Source of the DNA: Caldimonas thermodepolymerans
GTDB taxonomy: Bacteria; Pseudomonadota; Gammaproteobacteria; Burkholderiales; Burkholderiaceae_C
DNA length: 64,000 nt
NCBI RefSeq assembly: GCF_015476235.1
Contig: NZ_CP064338.1
Location: 806,001-870,000, forward strand
Direction: 5' to 3'
The notes beneath the pieces are model-generated. The model saw only the letters and a program-made list of their open reading frames with translations, was not told the origin of the DNA and did not search any database. A program made the position numbers and the translations under genes. Below, in pieces: positions 27,494-36,945 of this stretch; position 1 is the stretch's first letter; every line of letters starts with the position of its first letter.

Positions 27494-27664
27494 ATGGCAT
27501 CGAACAGCAAACTGCCGCCCGGCACCAAAGCGCCCGCATCCGGGCAGTACCGCAACAACACGACCCGCACCGAGGTCACCGTCGTGCGTGGTGAGCCGCT
27601 GCCCCCGACCCCCAAGTCGGGCCAGACGTACACCATCGCCGACAAGACGAAGCACAAGCGTTGA
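27494..27664 (+). CDS. YjzC-like small protein
   Basis: 56 aa; LPPGTKAPASGQYRN, then EVTVVRGEPLPPTPKSGQTY matches the layout of the YjzC-like family (function unknown). There is no strong ribosome site. A GC-rich hairpin follows the stop. Confidence 0.6.
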   Translation: MASNSKLPPGTKAPASGQYRNNTTRTEVTVVRGEPLPPTPKSGQTYTIADKTKHKR

Positions 27665-27670
27665 AGTGGC

Positions 27671-27692
27671 CGGCGGGGCGCAGGCCCCGCCG
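27671..27692 (+). terminator. Hairpin after YjzC-like gene
   Basis: CGGCGGGGC, loop GCAG, GCCCCGCCG: perfect 9-bp stem 6 bp after the stop. No T tract follows, so strength is uncertain. Confidence 0.5.
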
Positions 27693-27713
27693 TGCCCGAT
27701 ACGGCCAACAAAA

Positions 27714-27734
27714 AGCCCGGCGCTCGGCCGGGCT
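27714..27734 (-). terminator. Intrinsic terminator of the minus-strand small gene
   Basis: Arms AGCCCGGC and GCCGGGCT, then TTTTT on the minus strand; it ends the gene at 27756-27965. Confidence 0.75.
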
Positions 27735-27755
27735 GCTGGTGCTTGTTGAACAGGT

Positions 27756-27965
27756 TCAGGCCGCGTGCTGCTCCTGGCTCGGCAGCCGCGCGGCGCGCCA
27801 GCGGTAGAACGCGATGCCGGCGCTGGTGCGGTTCAGGCCCTCGGCCTCGGCGAGCGCCTGCGCGAAGTTCAGCGGCAGGGCTTCGACGCCAACCTGATCG
27901 AACAGTGACCACAGGCGCTCGGTCACGTTGGGCTGCTTAGCGGGCTGGGTGGCGTCCTTCGACAT
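27756..27965 (-). CDS. Small protein, unknown
   Basis: 69 aa (MSKDATQPAKQPNVTERL..., with NRTSAGIAFYRWRAARLPSQ). A GGAG site lies 8 bp before the ATG on the minus strand and a clear terminator follows, so the gene is probably real. No family recognised. It is convergent with the YjzC-like gene. Confidence 0.55.
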   Translation of the reverse strand: MSKDATQPAKQPNVTERLWSLFDQVGVEALPLNFAQALAEAEGLNRTSAGIAFYRWRAARLPSQEQHAA

Positions 27966-28157
27966 GGCGGCTCCGATGAAGTGTGGCTACGGGACCGCCA
28001 GTGTGTTTTCGTCGATGAGGCGAGGTCTACGAACGTCACACGAGCGCAGAGGGACTCTGCCGCAGCAGGGCGGCCGGCCAGTGCGGCGAGGCGGGCAGGG
28101 TGCAGGCGCCGTGCGCTGCGGCTGACGCCAGCGCTGACACGGCGCCTGCAAAGCAAA

Positions 28158-28190
28158 AGGCACCTAGCGGACGATGCGCGCTAAGTGCCT
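28158..28190 (-). terminator. Hairpin downstream of tRNA-Met
   Basis: AGGCACCTAGCG pairs with CGCTAAGTGCCT (one mismatch) and TTTTGC follows on the minus strand. It now terminates the tRNA transcript and was probably brought in by the island. Confidence 0.65.
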
Positions 28191-28208
28191 GCTGCGTAGG
28201 AGAAAATT

Positions 28209-28285
<77 letters not shown>

Positions 28286-28402
28286 AAGAGCCCGCGATTA
28301 TAGCGTGGTTTGTCCGGTCCTTGGCAAGCCCCCTGCCGGCGCTCCTGTGGGCGGGGGCGGTGCCACATGCGGTTTTCAACCAACCTAAGGCGAAATCGTT
28401 CG

Positions 28403-28431
28403 TTCGCGGCGGCGTCGCGTCCCTCTATCGT
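28403..28431 (+). promoter_or_regulatory. Probable CysB-type promoter of the ssu operon
   Basis: -35-like TTCGCG (28403-28408) and -10-like TATCGT (28426-28431) with 17 bp between, preceded by G. The same GTTC-N20-TANCNT arrangement occurs before both sulfate-binding protein genes. Weak -35 boxes fit activator dependence. Confidence 0.5.
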
Positions 28432-28474
28432 TCGCTCCTGTCATCACGGTATGGACCAGCCACAGGGAGCTTCA

Positions 28475-28603
28475 ATGAACGTCGTCGGCTTGCTCGCCCG
28501 TCCGTCATTCCCGTCCCCCCAGGTGCCGGGGCACTCGCTGCCCGACGTCCTGGGCCTGGCATCTCGCGCGGCGTCCTGCATGCCGGCCGGCCGATGTTCC
28601 TGA
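28475..28603 (+). CDS. Candidate leader peptide with two late Cys codons
   Basis: 42 codons from ATG 28475 (GGGAG 7 bp before it); an in-frame ATG also lies at 28451. The peptide ends ASCMPAGRCS, with cysteine codons at positions 36 and 41. It lies in the ssu 5' leader, 50 bp before an intrinsic terminator, so it may sense cysteine supply by attenuation. No conservation data are available here. Confidence 0.35.
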   Translation: MNVVGLLARPSFPSPQVPGHSLPDVLGLASRAASCMPAGRCS

Positions 28604-28655
28604 TGCCCTGATACCCGTCACCGGGTTGTCTCCTCGGCGCCTCGCGCGCCGTTCC

Positions 28656-28718
28656 GCTCCCTCGCTGCACAGACCGATTCCGGGGTTCGCCACGCGTGGC
28701 GAGGGAGCTTCTTTTTTC
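28656..28718 (+). terminator. Intrinsic terminator/attenuator before ssuA
   Basis: GCTCCCTCGC (28656-28665) pairs perfectly with GCGAGGGAGC (28699-28708), followed by TTCTTTTTTC. A smaller palindrome TCGCCACGCGTGGCGA lies in the loop side. It ends 25 bp before the ssuA ATG and downstream of the likely promoter, which suggests regulated readthrough. Confidence 0.65.
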
Positions 28719-28742
28719 TCATACGGCAGGGAGGAAAGCATC

Positions 28743-29750
28743 ATGGATCGATCGAACGCCACGACGCCGCCGGAAGCGGCTTCGCGCCGCCGCTGGCTGC
28801 ACAACGTGGCCGCGGTGCTGTCGGTCACGATCGCCGCGTTCGCGTCGGGTGCCGCCGTGGCGCAGCCGGCTGCGCAGCTGCGCATCGGCTACCAGAAGTC
28901 GGCCAGCCTGCTGGTGCTGCTGAAGTCGCGCCAGACGCTGGAGCAACGGCTCGCGCCGCTGGGGTTGAAGGTCCGGTGGGTGGAGTTCCCCGCCGGGCCG
29001 CAGCTGCTCGAAGGGCTGAACGTCGGTTCGGTGGACCTGGGCTACGTGGGCGAGGCGCCGCCCATCTTCGCGCAGGCCGCGGGCGCGGACTTCGTCTATG
29101 TCGGCCATGACCCGGCCGCACCTCAGGCCGAGGCCATCCTGGTGCCGAAGGACTCGCCGCTGCGCACGGTGGCCGACCTGAAGGGCAAGAAGATCGCGCT
29201 CAACAAGGGCTCCAACGTGCACTACCTGCTGGTGCGCCTGCTGGAGGAGCACGGGCTGACCTACCGCGACGTGCAGCCGGTGTTCCTCGCGCCGGCCGAT
29301 GCGCGGGCGGCCTTCGAGCGCGGCAGCGTCGATGCCTGGGCGATCTGGGATCCTTTCCTCGCGGCTGCGGAAAAGCAGGTCGACGCCCGCGTGCTGGCCG
29401 ACGGTACCGGGGTGGTGAAGAACTACGCCTACTACCTCGCCGCGCGGCGCTTTGCCGAGCAGCACCAGGAGGCGATTGCCGTGCTGTTCGAGGAGCTGGT
29501 GGCGCAGGGCCGCTGGCTCAAGGCCCACCCGAAGGAGGCCGCGCAGCTGATCGCGCCGCTGCAGGGGCTGGACCCGGAGGTGGTCGAGCGCAGCCTGTCC
29601 CGCTACAGCTTCGGCGTGGTGCCGGTGTCGCCCGAGGTGGCGGCCGAGCAGCAGCGCATCGCCGACGTGTTCCTGGACCTGAAGCTGATCCCCCGGCCGA
29701 TCCGCATCGTCGACGCGCTGCCGCGCACCGCGACGGCGTCGGCGCGCTGA
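28743..29750 (+). CDS. ssuA: Sulfonate ABC transporter substrate-binding protein
   Basis: 335-aa periplasmic protein of the SsuA/NMT1 type: [43 protein letters not shown] and [13 protein letters not shown] are family patterns. A signal peptide follows a long N terminus ([19 protein letters not shown]). AGGAAAG precedes ATG 28743. It is the first gene of the operon ssuA-ssuA2-ssuD-VOC-ssuC-ssuB and is clearly homologous to the next gene. Confidence 0.92.
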   Translation: MDRSNATTPPEAASRRRWLHNVAAVLSVTIAAFASGAAVAQPAAQLRIGYQKSASLLVLLKSRQTLEQRLAPLGLKVRWVEFPAGPQLLEGLNVGSVDLGYVGEAPPIFAQAAGADFVYVGHDPAAPQAEAILVPKDSPLRTVADLKGKKIALNKGSNVHYLLVRLLEEHGLTYRDVQPVFLAPADARAAFERGSVDAWAIWDPFLAAAEKQVDARVLADGTGVVKNYAYYLAARRFAEQHQEAIAVLFEELVAQGRWLKAHPKEAAQLIAPLQGLDPEVVERSLSRYSFGVVPVSPEVAAEQQRIADVFLDLKLIPRPIRIVDALPRTATASAR

Positions 29751-29773
29751 ACCGCACGGCAAGGAGATCCACC

Positions 29774-30760
29774 ATGGACGATCGCCATACGTTCACGCGC
29801 CGCCGGCTGCTGGCCGGCACCGCCGCCTCGCTTGCACTCGTCGCCACGGGCGTGCGCGCCGCAGCGGCTCCGAAGGAGCTGCGCATCGGCTTCCAGAAAG
29901 GTTCGCTGAACCTGCTGCTGCTCAAGCAGCGCGGCCTGCTGGAACAACGCCTGCCCGACACGCGGGTGTCGTGGACCGAGTTCCCCGCCGGGCCGCAGCT
30001 GCTCGAGGGGCTCGCGGTGGGCAGCATCGACTTCGGCGCCACCGGCGATTCGCCGCCGGTGTTCGCGCAGGCGGCCGGCAAGGACCTGCTGTACGTCGGC
30101 GCCGAGCCGCCCAAGCCGGACAGCTCGGCCCTGCTGGTGCGCCAGGACTCGGGCCTGAACGCGCTGGCCGACCTGAAGGGCCGCAAGATCGCCTTGCAGA
30201 AGGGCTCGAGCGCGCACTACCTGCTGGTGCAGATCGTGCGCAAGGCCGGGCTGCAGTGGTCCGACATCACGCCGGTCTACCTGGCACCGGCCGACGCGCG
30301 CGCGGCCTTCGAGCGCGGCAGCGTCGACGGCTGGGTGATCTGGGACCCGTACTACGCGGCCGCCGAGGTGGGTGGCGGCGTGCGCGTGCTGGTCACGAGC
30401 CGCGGGCTGACCGGCAACCACACCTTCTACCTCGCCGCGCGCGGCTTCGCGAGCCGGCATCCCGGGACGCTGACCGTGCTGTTCGACGGCCTGACCGAGG
30501 CCGACGCCTACGCGCAGGCGCACCGCCAGGAAACCGCGCAGCTGTACGCGCAGGTCACCGGCCTGCCGGTGGACACGGTGCTGCGCGTGCTGGCGCGGCG
30601 CAACCCCTCGCCGGTCGCACCGCTGACGCCCGAGCTGGTGGCCGAGCAGCAGCGCGTGGCCGATGCCTTCCGCGAGCTGGGACTGATCCCGCGCCGCATC
30701 GAGGTGGCGCAGGCCGTCTGGCAGCCCGCCGGCAACCCGGCGGCGCATCGCGCCGGTTGA
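29774..30760 (+). CDS. ssuA2: Second sulfonate substrate-binding protein
   Basis: 328 aa, about half identical by eye to the preceding SsuA, with the same motifs ([30 protein letters not shown]). The signal [20 protein letters not shown] looks twin-arginine-like, unlike the first copy. Two binding proteins for one permease suggest different sulfonate preferences. Confidence 0.9.
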   Translation: MDDRHTFTRRRLLAGTAASLALVATGVRAAAAPKELRIGFQKGSLNLLLLKQRGLLEQRLPDTRVSWTEFPAGPQLLEGLAVGSIDFGATGDSPPVFAQAAGKDLLYVGAEPPKPDSSALLVRQDSGLNALADLKGRKIALQKGSSAHYLLVQIVRKAGLQWSDITPVYLAPADARAAFERGSVDGWVIWDPYYAAAEVGGGVRVLVTSRGLTGNHTFYLAARGFASRHPGTLTVLFDGLTEADAYAQAHRQETAQLYAQVTGLPVDTVLRVLARRNPSPVAPLTPELVAEQQRVADAFRELGLIPRRIEVAQAVWQPAGNPAAHRAG

Positions 30761-30798
30761 TCCGTTCATCGAACGTTGCAGGAGGAGGACGTGACGCC

Positions 30799-31986
30799 AT
30801 GAAAGTCTTCTGGTTCATCCCCACGCACGGCGATTCGCGCTACCTGGGCACGGCCCGGGGCGCGCGCGCCGCGACCTACGACTACTTCAAGCAGGTGGCC
30901 GTCGCGGCCGACAGCCTGGGCTATGAAGGCGTGCTGATTCCCACCGGGCGGTCCTGCGAGGACTCCTGGGTGCTCGCGTCGAGCCTGATCGGCGCGACGC
31001 GCCGGCTCAAGTTCCTGGTGGCGCTGCGCCCGGGCCTGATGCAGCCGGCCCAGACGGCGCGCATGGCCGCGACGCTGGACCGCCTCAGCGGCGGGCGACT
31101 GCTGGTGAACCTCGTCACCGGCGGCGATCCCGAGGAGCTCGAGGGCGACGGCCTGTTCCTCGACCATGCCGAACGCTACGAGCTGTCGCGCGAGTTCCTG
31201 ACGATCTGGCGCGAGATCCTGGCGCGCAGCCACGACGGGCAGGACTTCGACTTCGAAGGCAAGTACCTGCAGGTCAAGGGCGCCAAGGCGCTGTTCCCGC
31301 CGGTCAGCCGCCCGTACCCGCCGCTGTTCTTCGGCGGCTCGTCGGAGGCGGCGCACGAGCTGGCCGCGCAGCAGCTCGACACCTACCTCACCTGGGGCGA
31401 GCCGCCTGCGGCGGTGGCCGGGAAGATCGCCGACGTCAAGCAGCGCGCCGCGCGCTACGGGCGCACGCTGCAGTACGGCATCCGCCTGCACGTGATCGTG
31501 CGCGAGACCGAGGAGGCGGCGTGGCAGGCAGCGGCCGAGCTGGTGTCGCACCTCGACGACCGCGTGATCGCCGCAGCGCAGGAGAAGTTCGCCCGCATGG
31601 ACTCGGTCGGCCAGCGCCGGATGGCCGAGCTGCACCGCGGGCGCTTCAACCGCGACAACGTGCGCGAAGGGCTGGAGATCTCCCCCAACCTGTGGGCCGG
31701 GGTCGGCCTGGTGCGCGGCGGGGCCGGCACGGCGCTGGTGGGCAACCCGCAGCAGGTCGCCGAGCGCCTGAAGGAATACGCCGACCTGGGGCTGTCGCAC
31801 TTCATCCTCTCCGGCTACCCGCACCTGGAGGAGGCGTACCGCTTTGCCGAGCTGGTGTTTCCGCTGCTGCCGTTGCAGCATGGCGACGGGCAGGCGCCGC
31901 AGCGCGTGCTGACCGGGCCGTTCGGCGAGATCGTCGCCAACAGCATCGTGCCGGGCCAGGCCGCCCCGCAGGTCAGCGCGAGCTGA
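30799..31986 (+). CDS. ssuD: FMNH2-dependent alkanesulfonate monooxygenase
   Basis: 395-aa luciferase-like flavin monooxygenase that releases sulfite from alkanesulfonates. Start [44 protein letters not shown] and YLTWGEPP are diagnostic of SsuD. No ssuE reductase is in the operon, so FMNH2 must come from elsewhere. Confidence 0.95.
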   Translation: MKVFWFIPTHGDSRYLGTARGARAATYDYFKQVAVAADSLGYEGVLIPTGRSCEDSWVLASSLIGATRRLKFLVALRPGLMQPAQTARMAATLDRLSGGRLLVNLVTGGDPEELEGDGLFLDHAERYELSREFLTIWREILARSHDGQDFDFEGKYLQVKGAKALFPPVSRPYPPLFFGGSSEAAHELAAQQLDTYLTWGEPPAAVAGKIADVKQRAARYGRTLQYGIRLHVIVRETEEAAWQAAAELVSHLDDRVIAAAQEKFARMDSVGQRRMAELHRGRFNRDNVREGLEISPNLWAGVGLVRGGAGTALVGNPQQVAERLKEYADLGLSHFILSGYPHLEEAYRFAELVFPLLPLQHGDGQAPQRVLTGPFGEIVANSIVPGQAAPQVSAS

Positions 31987-32004
31987 GTCATCGCAGGAGT
32001 CGTC

Positions 32005-32421
32005 ATGACCGAAGCCATCCGCAGCCTGGACCACATCCAGTTGCCCATCCCGCCGCGCACCGCGCCGGTCGCGCGCGCCTTCTACGAAGGCCTGCTGGGC
32101 CTGAAGGAGGTGCGCGACCCGGGGCTGGACTACCCCGGGGTGCTGCGCTATTCGCTCGGCTGGCAGCGCCTGGACCTCAGCGAGGGCTACTACACCGGCG
32201 TCGCGCCGCAGGCGCACCTGGCGCTGCGCGTGGTCGACGTCGCGCGCCTGGCCGACGCGCTGGAAGCGGCCGGCCACCGCGTCGACCGCTCGGCCTTCAC
32301 CGACGGCCGCGTCTACGTGGAAGACCCGTTCGGCAACCGGCTCGAGCTGGTCGAGCCGCCCTCAACCTCGATCGACACTCCGGTCCGCGCCCATGTCCAA
32401 GACCTCCTCATCGCCGTCTGA
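32005..32421 (+). CDS. VOC (glyoxalase/bleomycin-resistance fold) protein
   Basis: 138 aa; two-half vicinal-oxygen-chelate layout beginning LDHIQLPIPPRTAPVARAFYEGLLGL and ending VEDPFGNRLELVEPP. Metal ligands would be the His, an internal residue and the final Glu. It overlaps ssuC by 29 bp, unusual in a ssu operon. It may process a particular sulfonate; not proven. Confidence 0.85.
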   Translation: MTEAIRSLDHIQLPIPPRTAPVARAFYEGLLGLKEVRDPGLDYPGVLRYSLGWQRLDLSEGYYTGVAPQAHLALRVVDVARLADALEAAGHRVDRSAFTDGRVYVEDPFGNRLELVEPPSTSIDTPVRAHVQDLLIAV

Positions 32422-33202
32422 CGCGGCCTGGCGCGCCCGCCTGCACCGCGGGCTTGCCTGGCTGGTGCCCGTGCTGGTCCTCGTCGCCTGGGAGCTCTCG
32501 GCACGTGCCGGCTGGCTGTCCAGCCGCGTGCTGCCCGAGCCGTGGGCGGTGATCACCGCCTTCTGGGCGCTCGCCACCTCGGGTGAACTGTGGACGCACG
32601 TCTCGGTCAGCACCGGCCGCGCCTTCGCGGGGCTGGCGATCGGCGGCGGACTGGGCCTGGCGCTGGGCCTGCTGACCGGCACCTTCCGCATCGCCGAGAC
32701 GCTGCTCGACTCGACGCTGCAGATGGTGCGCAACATCCCCGCGCTGGCACTGATCCCGCTGGTCATCCTGTGGTTCGGCATCGACGAGGCGGCCAAGCTG
32801 TTCCTCGTCGCGGTGGGGGTGTTCTTCCCGGTCTACCTCAACACCTTCCACGGCATCCGCTCGGTGGACCGCGGCCTGATCGAGATGGCGCGCAGCTACG
32901 GGCTCAAGGGCTGGTCGCTGTACCGCGAGGTGATCCTGCCCGGCGCGCTGCCGTCCATCCTGGTGGGGCTGCGCTTCTCGCTGGGGCTGATGTGGGTGCT
33001 GCTGATCGTGGCCGAGACCATCTCGGCTCAGGAGGGGATCGGCTACATGACGATGAACGCGCGCGAGTTCCTGCAGACCGACGTGGTGGTCGTGGGCATC
33101 CTGCTCTACGCCCTGCTCGGCAAGCTGGCCGACGTGCTGGCCAAGGCGCTGGAGCGCTGGTGGTTGCGCTGGCATCCTGGCTACCGCAGCGCCGCGGCAT
33201 GA
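32393..33202 (+). CDS. ssuC: Sulfonate ABC transporter permease
   Basis: 269 aa, six or so membrane segments, with the EAA-type loop ([28 protein letters not shown]) that contacts the ATPase. [17 protein letters not shown] is typical of SsuC/TauC. Start ATG 32393 lies within the VOC gene end. Confidence 0.93.
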   Translation: MSKTSSSPSDAAWRARLHRGLAWLVPVLVLVAWELSARAGWLSSRVLPEPWAVITAFWALATSGELWTHVSVSTGRAFAGLAIGGGLGLALGLLTGTFRIAETLLDSTLQMVRNIPALALIPLVILWFGIDEAAKLFLVAVGVFFPVYLNTFHGIRSVDRGLIEMARSYGLKGWSLYREVILPGALPSILVGLRFSLGLMWVLLIVAETISAQEGIGYMTMNAREFLQTDVVVVGILLYALLGKLADVLAKALERWWLRWHPGYRSAAA

Positions 33203-33212
33203 GGAGAGGGCG

Positions 33213-34100
33213 ATGCATGTGACCAACGAACTGGAGCTGCCGGTGTTCCTGGACCGCACCGCCGCCGACCCTGTCGCCGCGGCCCGCGTCCCGATCGCGC
33301 GCAGCGGCGCGGCACGCGGCACCGAGGTGTGGGCGCAGGGGCTGTCCAAGTCCTATGGTGGGCGGCAGGTGCTGGACCGCATCGACCTGCGCATCGCGCC
33401 GGGCGAGTTCGTCGCCATCGTGGGCCGCAGCGGCTGCGGCAAGAGCACCCTGCTGCGCCTGGTCGCTGGCCTGGAGCGGGGCGACGACGGGACGGTGAGG
33501 CTCGACGGCGTGCCGCAGGGCGAAGCCGGTGCGGATGGCACGCGCATCATGTTCCAGGACGCGCGCCTGCTGCCATGGAAGCGCGTGCTGGACAACATCT
33601 CGCTGGGCCTGTCCGGGCCCGATGCGCGCGAGCGTGCCCGCGAGGCGCTGGCCCAGGTGGGCCTGGCCGAGCGCGCCCAGGAGTGGCCGGCGGTGCTGTC
33701 CGGCGGGCAGCGCCAGCGGGTGGCGCTGGCGCGCGCGCTGGTGCACCGGCCGCGCCTGCTGCTGCTCGACGAGCCGCTGGGCGCCCTGGATGCGCTCACG
33801 CGCATCGAGATGCAGCAGCTGATCGAGCGGCTGTGGCGCGAGCACGGCTTCACCGCGCTGTTGGTCACGCACGACGTGGCCGAAGCCGTGGCGCTGGCCG
33901 ACCGCATCGTGCTGATCGAGGAGCATCGCGTCGCCTTCGACGAGCGCGTCGCGCTGCCGCGCCCGCGTGCGCGTGGCGCGAGCGGCTTCGCGGACATCGA
34001 GGCGCGCATCCTGGAGCGGGTGCTGCGGCAGCCCGCGGCGCAGGAGGCCGCCCCGCCGCAGCCGCTGCCGCAGGCCCCGCTGTGGCGCTTCGCGATCTGA
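33213..34100 (+). CDS. ssuB: Sulfonate ABC transporter ATP-binding protein
   Basis: 295 aa. Walker [13 protein letters not shown] signature [15 protein letters not shown], Walker [13 protein letters not shown] and switch His ([10 protein letters not shown]). A 35-residue N-terminal extension and an Ala/Pro-rich C terminus are outside the core. Last gene of the ssu operon. Confidence 0.93.
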   Translation: MHVTNELELPVFLDRTAADPVAAARVPIARSGAARGTEVWAQGLSKSYGGRQVLDRIDLRIAPGEFVAIVGRSGCGKSTLLRLVAGLERGDDGTVRLDGVPQGEAGADGTRIMFQDARLLPWKRVLDNISLGLSGPDARERAREALAQVGLAERAQEWPAVLSGGQRQRVALARALVHRPRLLLLDEPLGALDALTRIEMQQLIERLWREHGFTALLVTHDVAEAVALADRIVLIEEHRVAFDERVALPRPRARGASGFADIEARILERVLRQPAAQEAAPPQPLPQAPLWRFAI

Positions 34101-34188
34101 GCGGCCGGTCCGGTGCCGGGGCGCCCGCCCCCCGGGGCCGGAAGCGTCTATATTTGCGGCCTCGTCAGTCAACCGAGGACGCACCGCG

Positions 34189-34626
34189 ATGGGCGAGGCC
34201 AAACGCAAGAACGCACAACTGAAGCAGAAGCAGGACACGCTGCAGCGCCGCCTCGCCGCGGGCGAGTTCGGCCCGGACGGCGCGCGCTACTGCATCGTGC
34301 TCGACAAGTCCGAGGCCGGCCGTGGCGTGCTGCTCGCGGTGCGCGCGCTGGCACCGCGTTTTCCGGGCCTGGCCGAGCTGCTCGCGGCCGAGCCGGTGCA
34401 GGTCTGGGAGGCGTCCTCGCTGTTCCGCTTCGTCGCGCTGGTCGGCGGGCCAGGCAAGGCGGAGGAACGCAGCTTCCTCGGCGCCGACCTCGACCGGCTG
34501 CTGGGCGACACCCTGCCGCGCGCGCTGCGCCGCGCGGCGCGCGAGGGCGGCTCGGTCGGCATGGTGCTCGGCGTCGACGGCGACGCCGAAGCGGCCATCC
34601 AGGCTGCGATCGCGGCCGCGCGCTGA
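34189..34626 (+). CDS. Conserved hypothetical protein
   Basis: 145 aa; begins MGEAKRKNAQLKQKQDTLQRR, a basic helix also found at the start of various proteobacterial hypothetical proteins, then a compact alpha/beta part. ATG 34189 follows TATATTT and a GAGGA site, suggesting its own promoter. Function unknown. Confidence 0.7.
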   Translation: MGEAKRKNAQLKQKQDTLQRRLAAGEFGPDGARYCIVLDKSEAGRGVLLAVRALAPRFPGLAELLAAEPVQVWEASSLFRFVALVGGPGKAEERSFLGADLDRLLGDTLPRALRRAAREGGSVGMVLGVDGDAEAAIQAAIAAAR

Positions 34627-34806
34627 CCCCGCGCTTCCCGGGCCTGGCGGCGTGCCCCTGCGCCGGGGGCACGGGCAGGCCTCCTGCATCTGCGCCGTGC
34701 GCATGAGCTGCCTCGGAAATCTTCCTTCCTGAGCGGCGGCAGGCCGGCTACCTTGTGCTGACGCCGCGCATCCGCGCGGCATCCCCATCGCGCAAGAGGA
34801 GCCTGC

Positions 34807-35025
34807 ATGAGCATTTCCGCCATCAACGTCCGCAACCAGTTCCGCGGCAAGGTCAAGGAGATCATCGAGGGACCGGTGGTCTCGGAAATCGACGTCGAAA
34901 CCCCGAGTGGCCTGGTCGTCACCTCGGTGATCACCACGCGCTCCGTCAAGGAGCTCGGGCTGGTGGTCGGCAAGGAGGTCATCGCGCTGGTGAAGTCGAC
35001 CGAAGTGTCGATCGCCGCGCTGTGA
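34807..35025 (+). CDS. Molbindin (Mop/TOBE) molybdate-binding protein
   Basis: 72 aa; [20 protein letters not shown] and [13 protein letters not shown] are the Mop-domain signature that binds molybdate oxyanion. It may buffer molybdate for the Mo enzymes, such as the formate dehydrogenase at the window start, or respond to oxyanions next to the sulfate transporter. Start supported by GAGGA. Confidence 0.9.
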   Translation: MSISAINVRNQFRGKVKEIIEGPVVSEIDVETPSGLVVTSVITTRSVKELGLVVGKEVIALVKSTEVSIAAL

Positions 35026-35042
35026 CGCGGGGAGGCGCGTCC

Positions 35043-35642
35043 ATGGCTTACCAAGGCAGCAAGGTGCGGCTGCTGGTCGTCCCCGGCCTCGGCAACAGCG
35101 GCCCGGGCCACTGGCAGACCTGGTTGCAGCAGCGCTGGCGGCACAGCGTGCGCGTCGAGCAGGACCACTGGGACACGCCCGACCTGGACCGCTGGGCCGA
35201 CCGCATCGGCGAGACCCTGCAGGCGCACCCCGGGCACACCTGGGTGGCCGCGGCGCACAGCTTCGGCTGCCTGGCCCTGGCGCGCTACCTCTGCCGCTTC
35301 TCCTGGAACGACAGCCCGGTGCGCGCGGCGCTGCTCGCCGCGACCGCCGACCCGGACAAGTTCGGCGTGGCCGCGCTGCTGCCGCAGCGGCCGCTCGGCC
35401 TGCCCAGCTACCTGGTCGCGAGCGACACCGACCCGTGGATGAGCGCCACCAAGGCGCGCGACTGGGCGCACCGCTGGCGCAGCCACTTCATCAACCTGGG
35501 CGACGTCGGCCACATCAACGTGGAGGCCGGCTTCGGGCCGTGGCCGCAGGCGCACAGGCTGGTGCAGCTGCTGCGCCAGCAGGTGCATCGCACGCAGCGC
35601 TGGCACTGGGCGCACCCGCTGGAGCTGTCGTTCGCCGTCTGA
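35043..35642 (+). CDS. RBBP9/YdeN-type alpha/beta hydrolase
   Basis: 199 aa; [19 protein letters not shown], nucleophile Ser in [10 protein letters not shown], Asp in ASDTDPW, His in [11 protein letters not shown]. Serine hydrolase of unknown substrate. Starts 17 bp after the molbindin stop. Confidence 0.88.
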   Translation: MAYQGSKVRLLVVPGLGNSGPGHWQTWLQQRWRHSVRVEQDHWDTPDLDRWADRIGETLQAHPGHTWVAAAHSFGCLALARYLCRFSWNDSPVRAALLAATADPDKFGVAALLPQRPLGLPSYLVASDTDPWMSATKARDWAHRWRSHFINLGDVGHINVEAGFGPWPQAHRLVQLLRQQVHRTQRWHWAHPLELSFAV

Positions 35643-35692
35643 CCGCAGGGCCGCTTTCTCGTTTTGCGCATAAGCATCGGCGCATCCATTCG

Positions 35693-35721
35693 TTCCTTGT
35701 CCGGGGCGGCCTCCCTAGCAT
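35693..35721 (+). promoter_or_regulatory. Probable CysB-type promoter of the first sulfate-binding gene
   Basis: -35-like TTCCTT (35693) and -10-like TAGCAT (35716) with 17 bp between; the sequence after the -10 (CCCTGCAT) is shared with the promoter at 36891. Confidence 0.55.
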
Positions 35722-35755
35722 CCCTGCATCGCATCACCGCAACTGGATCCGCACC

Positions 35756-36769
35756 ATGACCCTACGCCGCAGTTTCATCCGCAGCCTGGCTGCTGCCGTG
35801 GCCCTGGCGGCCGCCGTGCCGGCCGCGCTCGCCAAGGACGTGACCCTGCTCAACGTCTCGTACGACCCGACCCGCGAGCTGTACGTCGAGTTCAACAAGG
35901 CCTTCTCGGCCCACTGGAAGGCCAAGACCGGCGACAACGTGACCATCAAGCAGTCGCACGGCGGTTCGGGCAAGCAGGCCCGCTCGGTCATCGACGGCCT
36001 GGAAGCCGACGTCGTGACCCTGGCGCTGGCCTACGACATCGACGCGCTGCACGAGAAGGCCAAGCTGCTGCCGGCCGACTGGCAGAAGCGCCTGCCGCGC
36101 AACAGCACGCCGTACACCTCGACCATCGTGTTCCTGGTGCGCAAGGGCAACCCCAAGGGCGTCAAGGACTGGGACGACCTGGTCAAGCCGGGCATCGCCG
36201 TGATCACGCCCAACCCCAAGACCTCCGGTGGCGCGCAATGGAACTACCTGGCCGCCTGGGAATACGCCAAGCGCAAGTACGGCGGTGACGACAAGGCCAA
36301 GGACTTCGTGGCCCGCCTCTACCGGAACGTGCCGGTGCTCGACTCCGGTGCGCGCGGCGCCACCACCACCTTCGTCGAGCGCGGCATCGGCGACGTGTTC
36401 ATCGCCTGGGAGAACGAAGCCTTGCTGGCGCTGAAGGAACTGGGCCCGGGCAAGTTCGAGATCGTGGTACCGTCGCTCAGCATCCTGGCCGAGCCGCCGG
36501 TGGCCGTGGTCGACAAGGTGGTCGACAAGCGTGGCACCCGCGAGGTGGCCCAGGCCTACCTCGAGTACCTGTACACGCCCGAAGGCCAGGACATCGCCGC
36601 GCGCAACTTCTATCGCCCGACCGACCCGACCGTGGCCGCCAAGTACGAGAAGCAGTTCCCGAAGCTGACGCTGTTCACGATCGACGAGGCGTTCGGCGGC
36701 TGGCAGAAGGCCTCCAAGACCCACTTCCAGGACGGCGGTACCTTCGACCAGATCTACGTCAGCAAGTAA
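35756..36769 (+). CDS. sbp: Sulfate/thiosulfate ABC substrate-binding protein
   Basis: 337 aa with signal ([20 protein letters not shown]). Family patterns: [53 protein letters not shown] and [12 protein letters not shown]. Binds sulfate in the periplasm for CysTWA. A strong terminator (36825) and a new promoter separate it from the second copy. Confidence 0.94.
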   Translation: MTLRRSFIRSLAAAVALAAAVPAALAKDVTLLNVSYDPTRELYVEFNKAFSAHWKAKTGDNVTIKQSHGGSGKQARSVIDGLEADVVTLALAYDIDALHEKAKLLPADWQKRLPRNSTPYTSTIVFLVRKGNPKGVKDWDDLVKPGIAVITPNPKTSGGAQWNYLAAWEYAKRKYGGDDKAKDFVARLYRNVPVLDSGARGATTTFVERGIGDVFIAWENEALLALKELGPGKFEIVVPSLSILAEPPVAVVDKVVDKRGTREVAQAYLEYLYTPEGQDIAARNFYRPTDPTVAAKYEKQFPKLTLFTIDEAFGGWQKASKTHFQDGGTFDQIYVSK

Positions 36770-36824
36770 GCGGGCACTCCGGACCGGCGCGGCAGGTGCC
36801 GGTCCACCTGCCCTGGCACCTGCG

Positions 36825-36852
36825 AGCCCGCCCGGGCAGCTCCGGGTGGGCT
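36825..36852 (+). terminator. Intrinsic terminator after sbp
   Basis: AGCCC-G-CCCGG and CCGGG-T-GGGCT pair around a 6-base loop, followed by TTATTTGTTTTT. Confidence 0.85.
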
Positions 36853-36890
36853 TTATTTGTTTTTCTCATTTGGATCAAAAGAAGTATTTG

Positions 36891-36919
36891 TTCTTTTTAG
36901 AAGCGCGGGGGCCTAGCAT
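36891..36919 (+). promoter_or_regulatory. Probable CysB-type promoter of sbp2-cysTWA
   Basis: -35-like TTCTTT (36891), 17 bp, -10-like TAGCAT (36914). The upstream 50 bp are strikingly AT-rich for this genome (TTTTTCTCATTTGGATCAAA), fitting a CysB binding region. Confidence 0.55.
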
Positions 36920-36945
36920 CCCCGCATTGACTCAATGGGCTGTAC

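Noticed and set aside
28310-28603. 97-codon protein gene before ssuA
   Set aside because: No ribosome site at its first ATG and no similarity; only the last 42 codons have a good start, reported as a candidate leader peptide.
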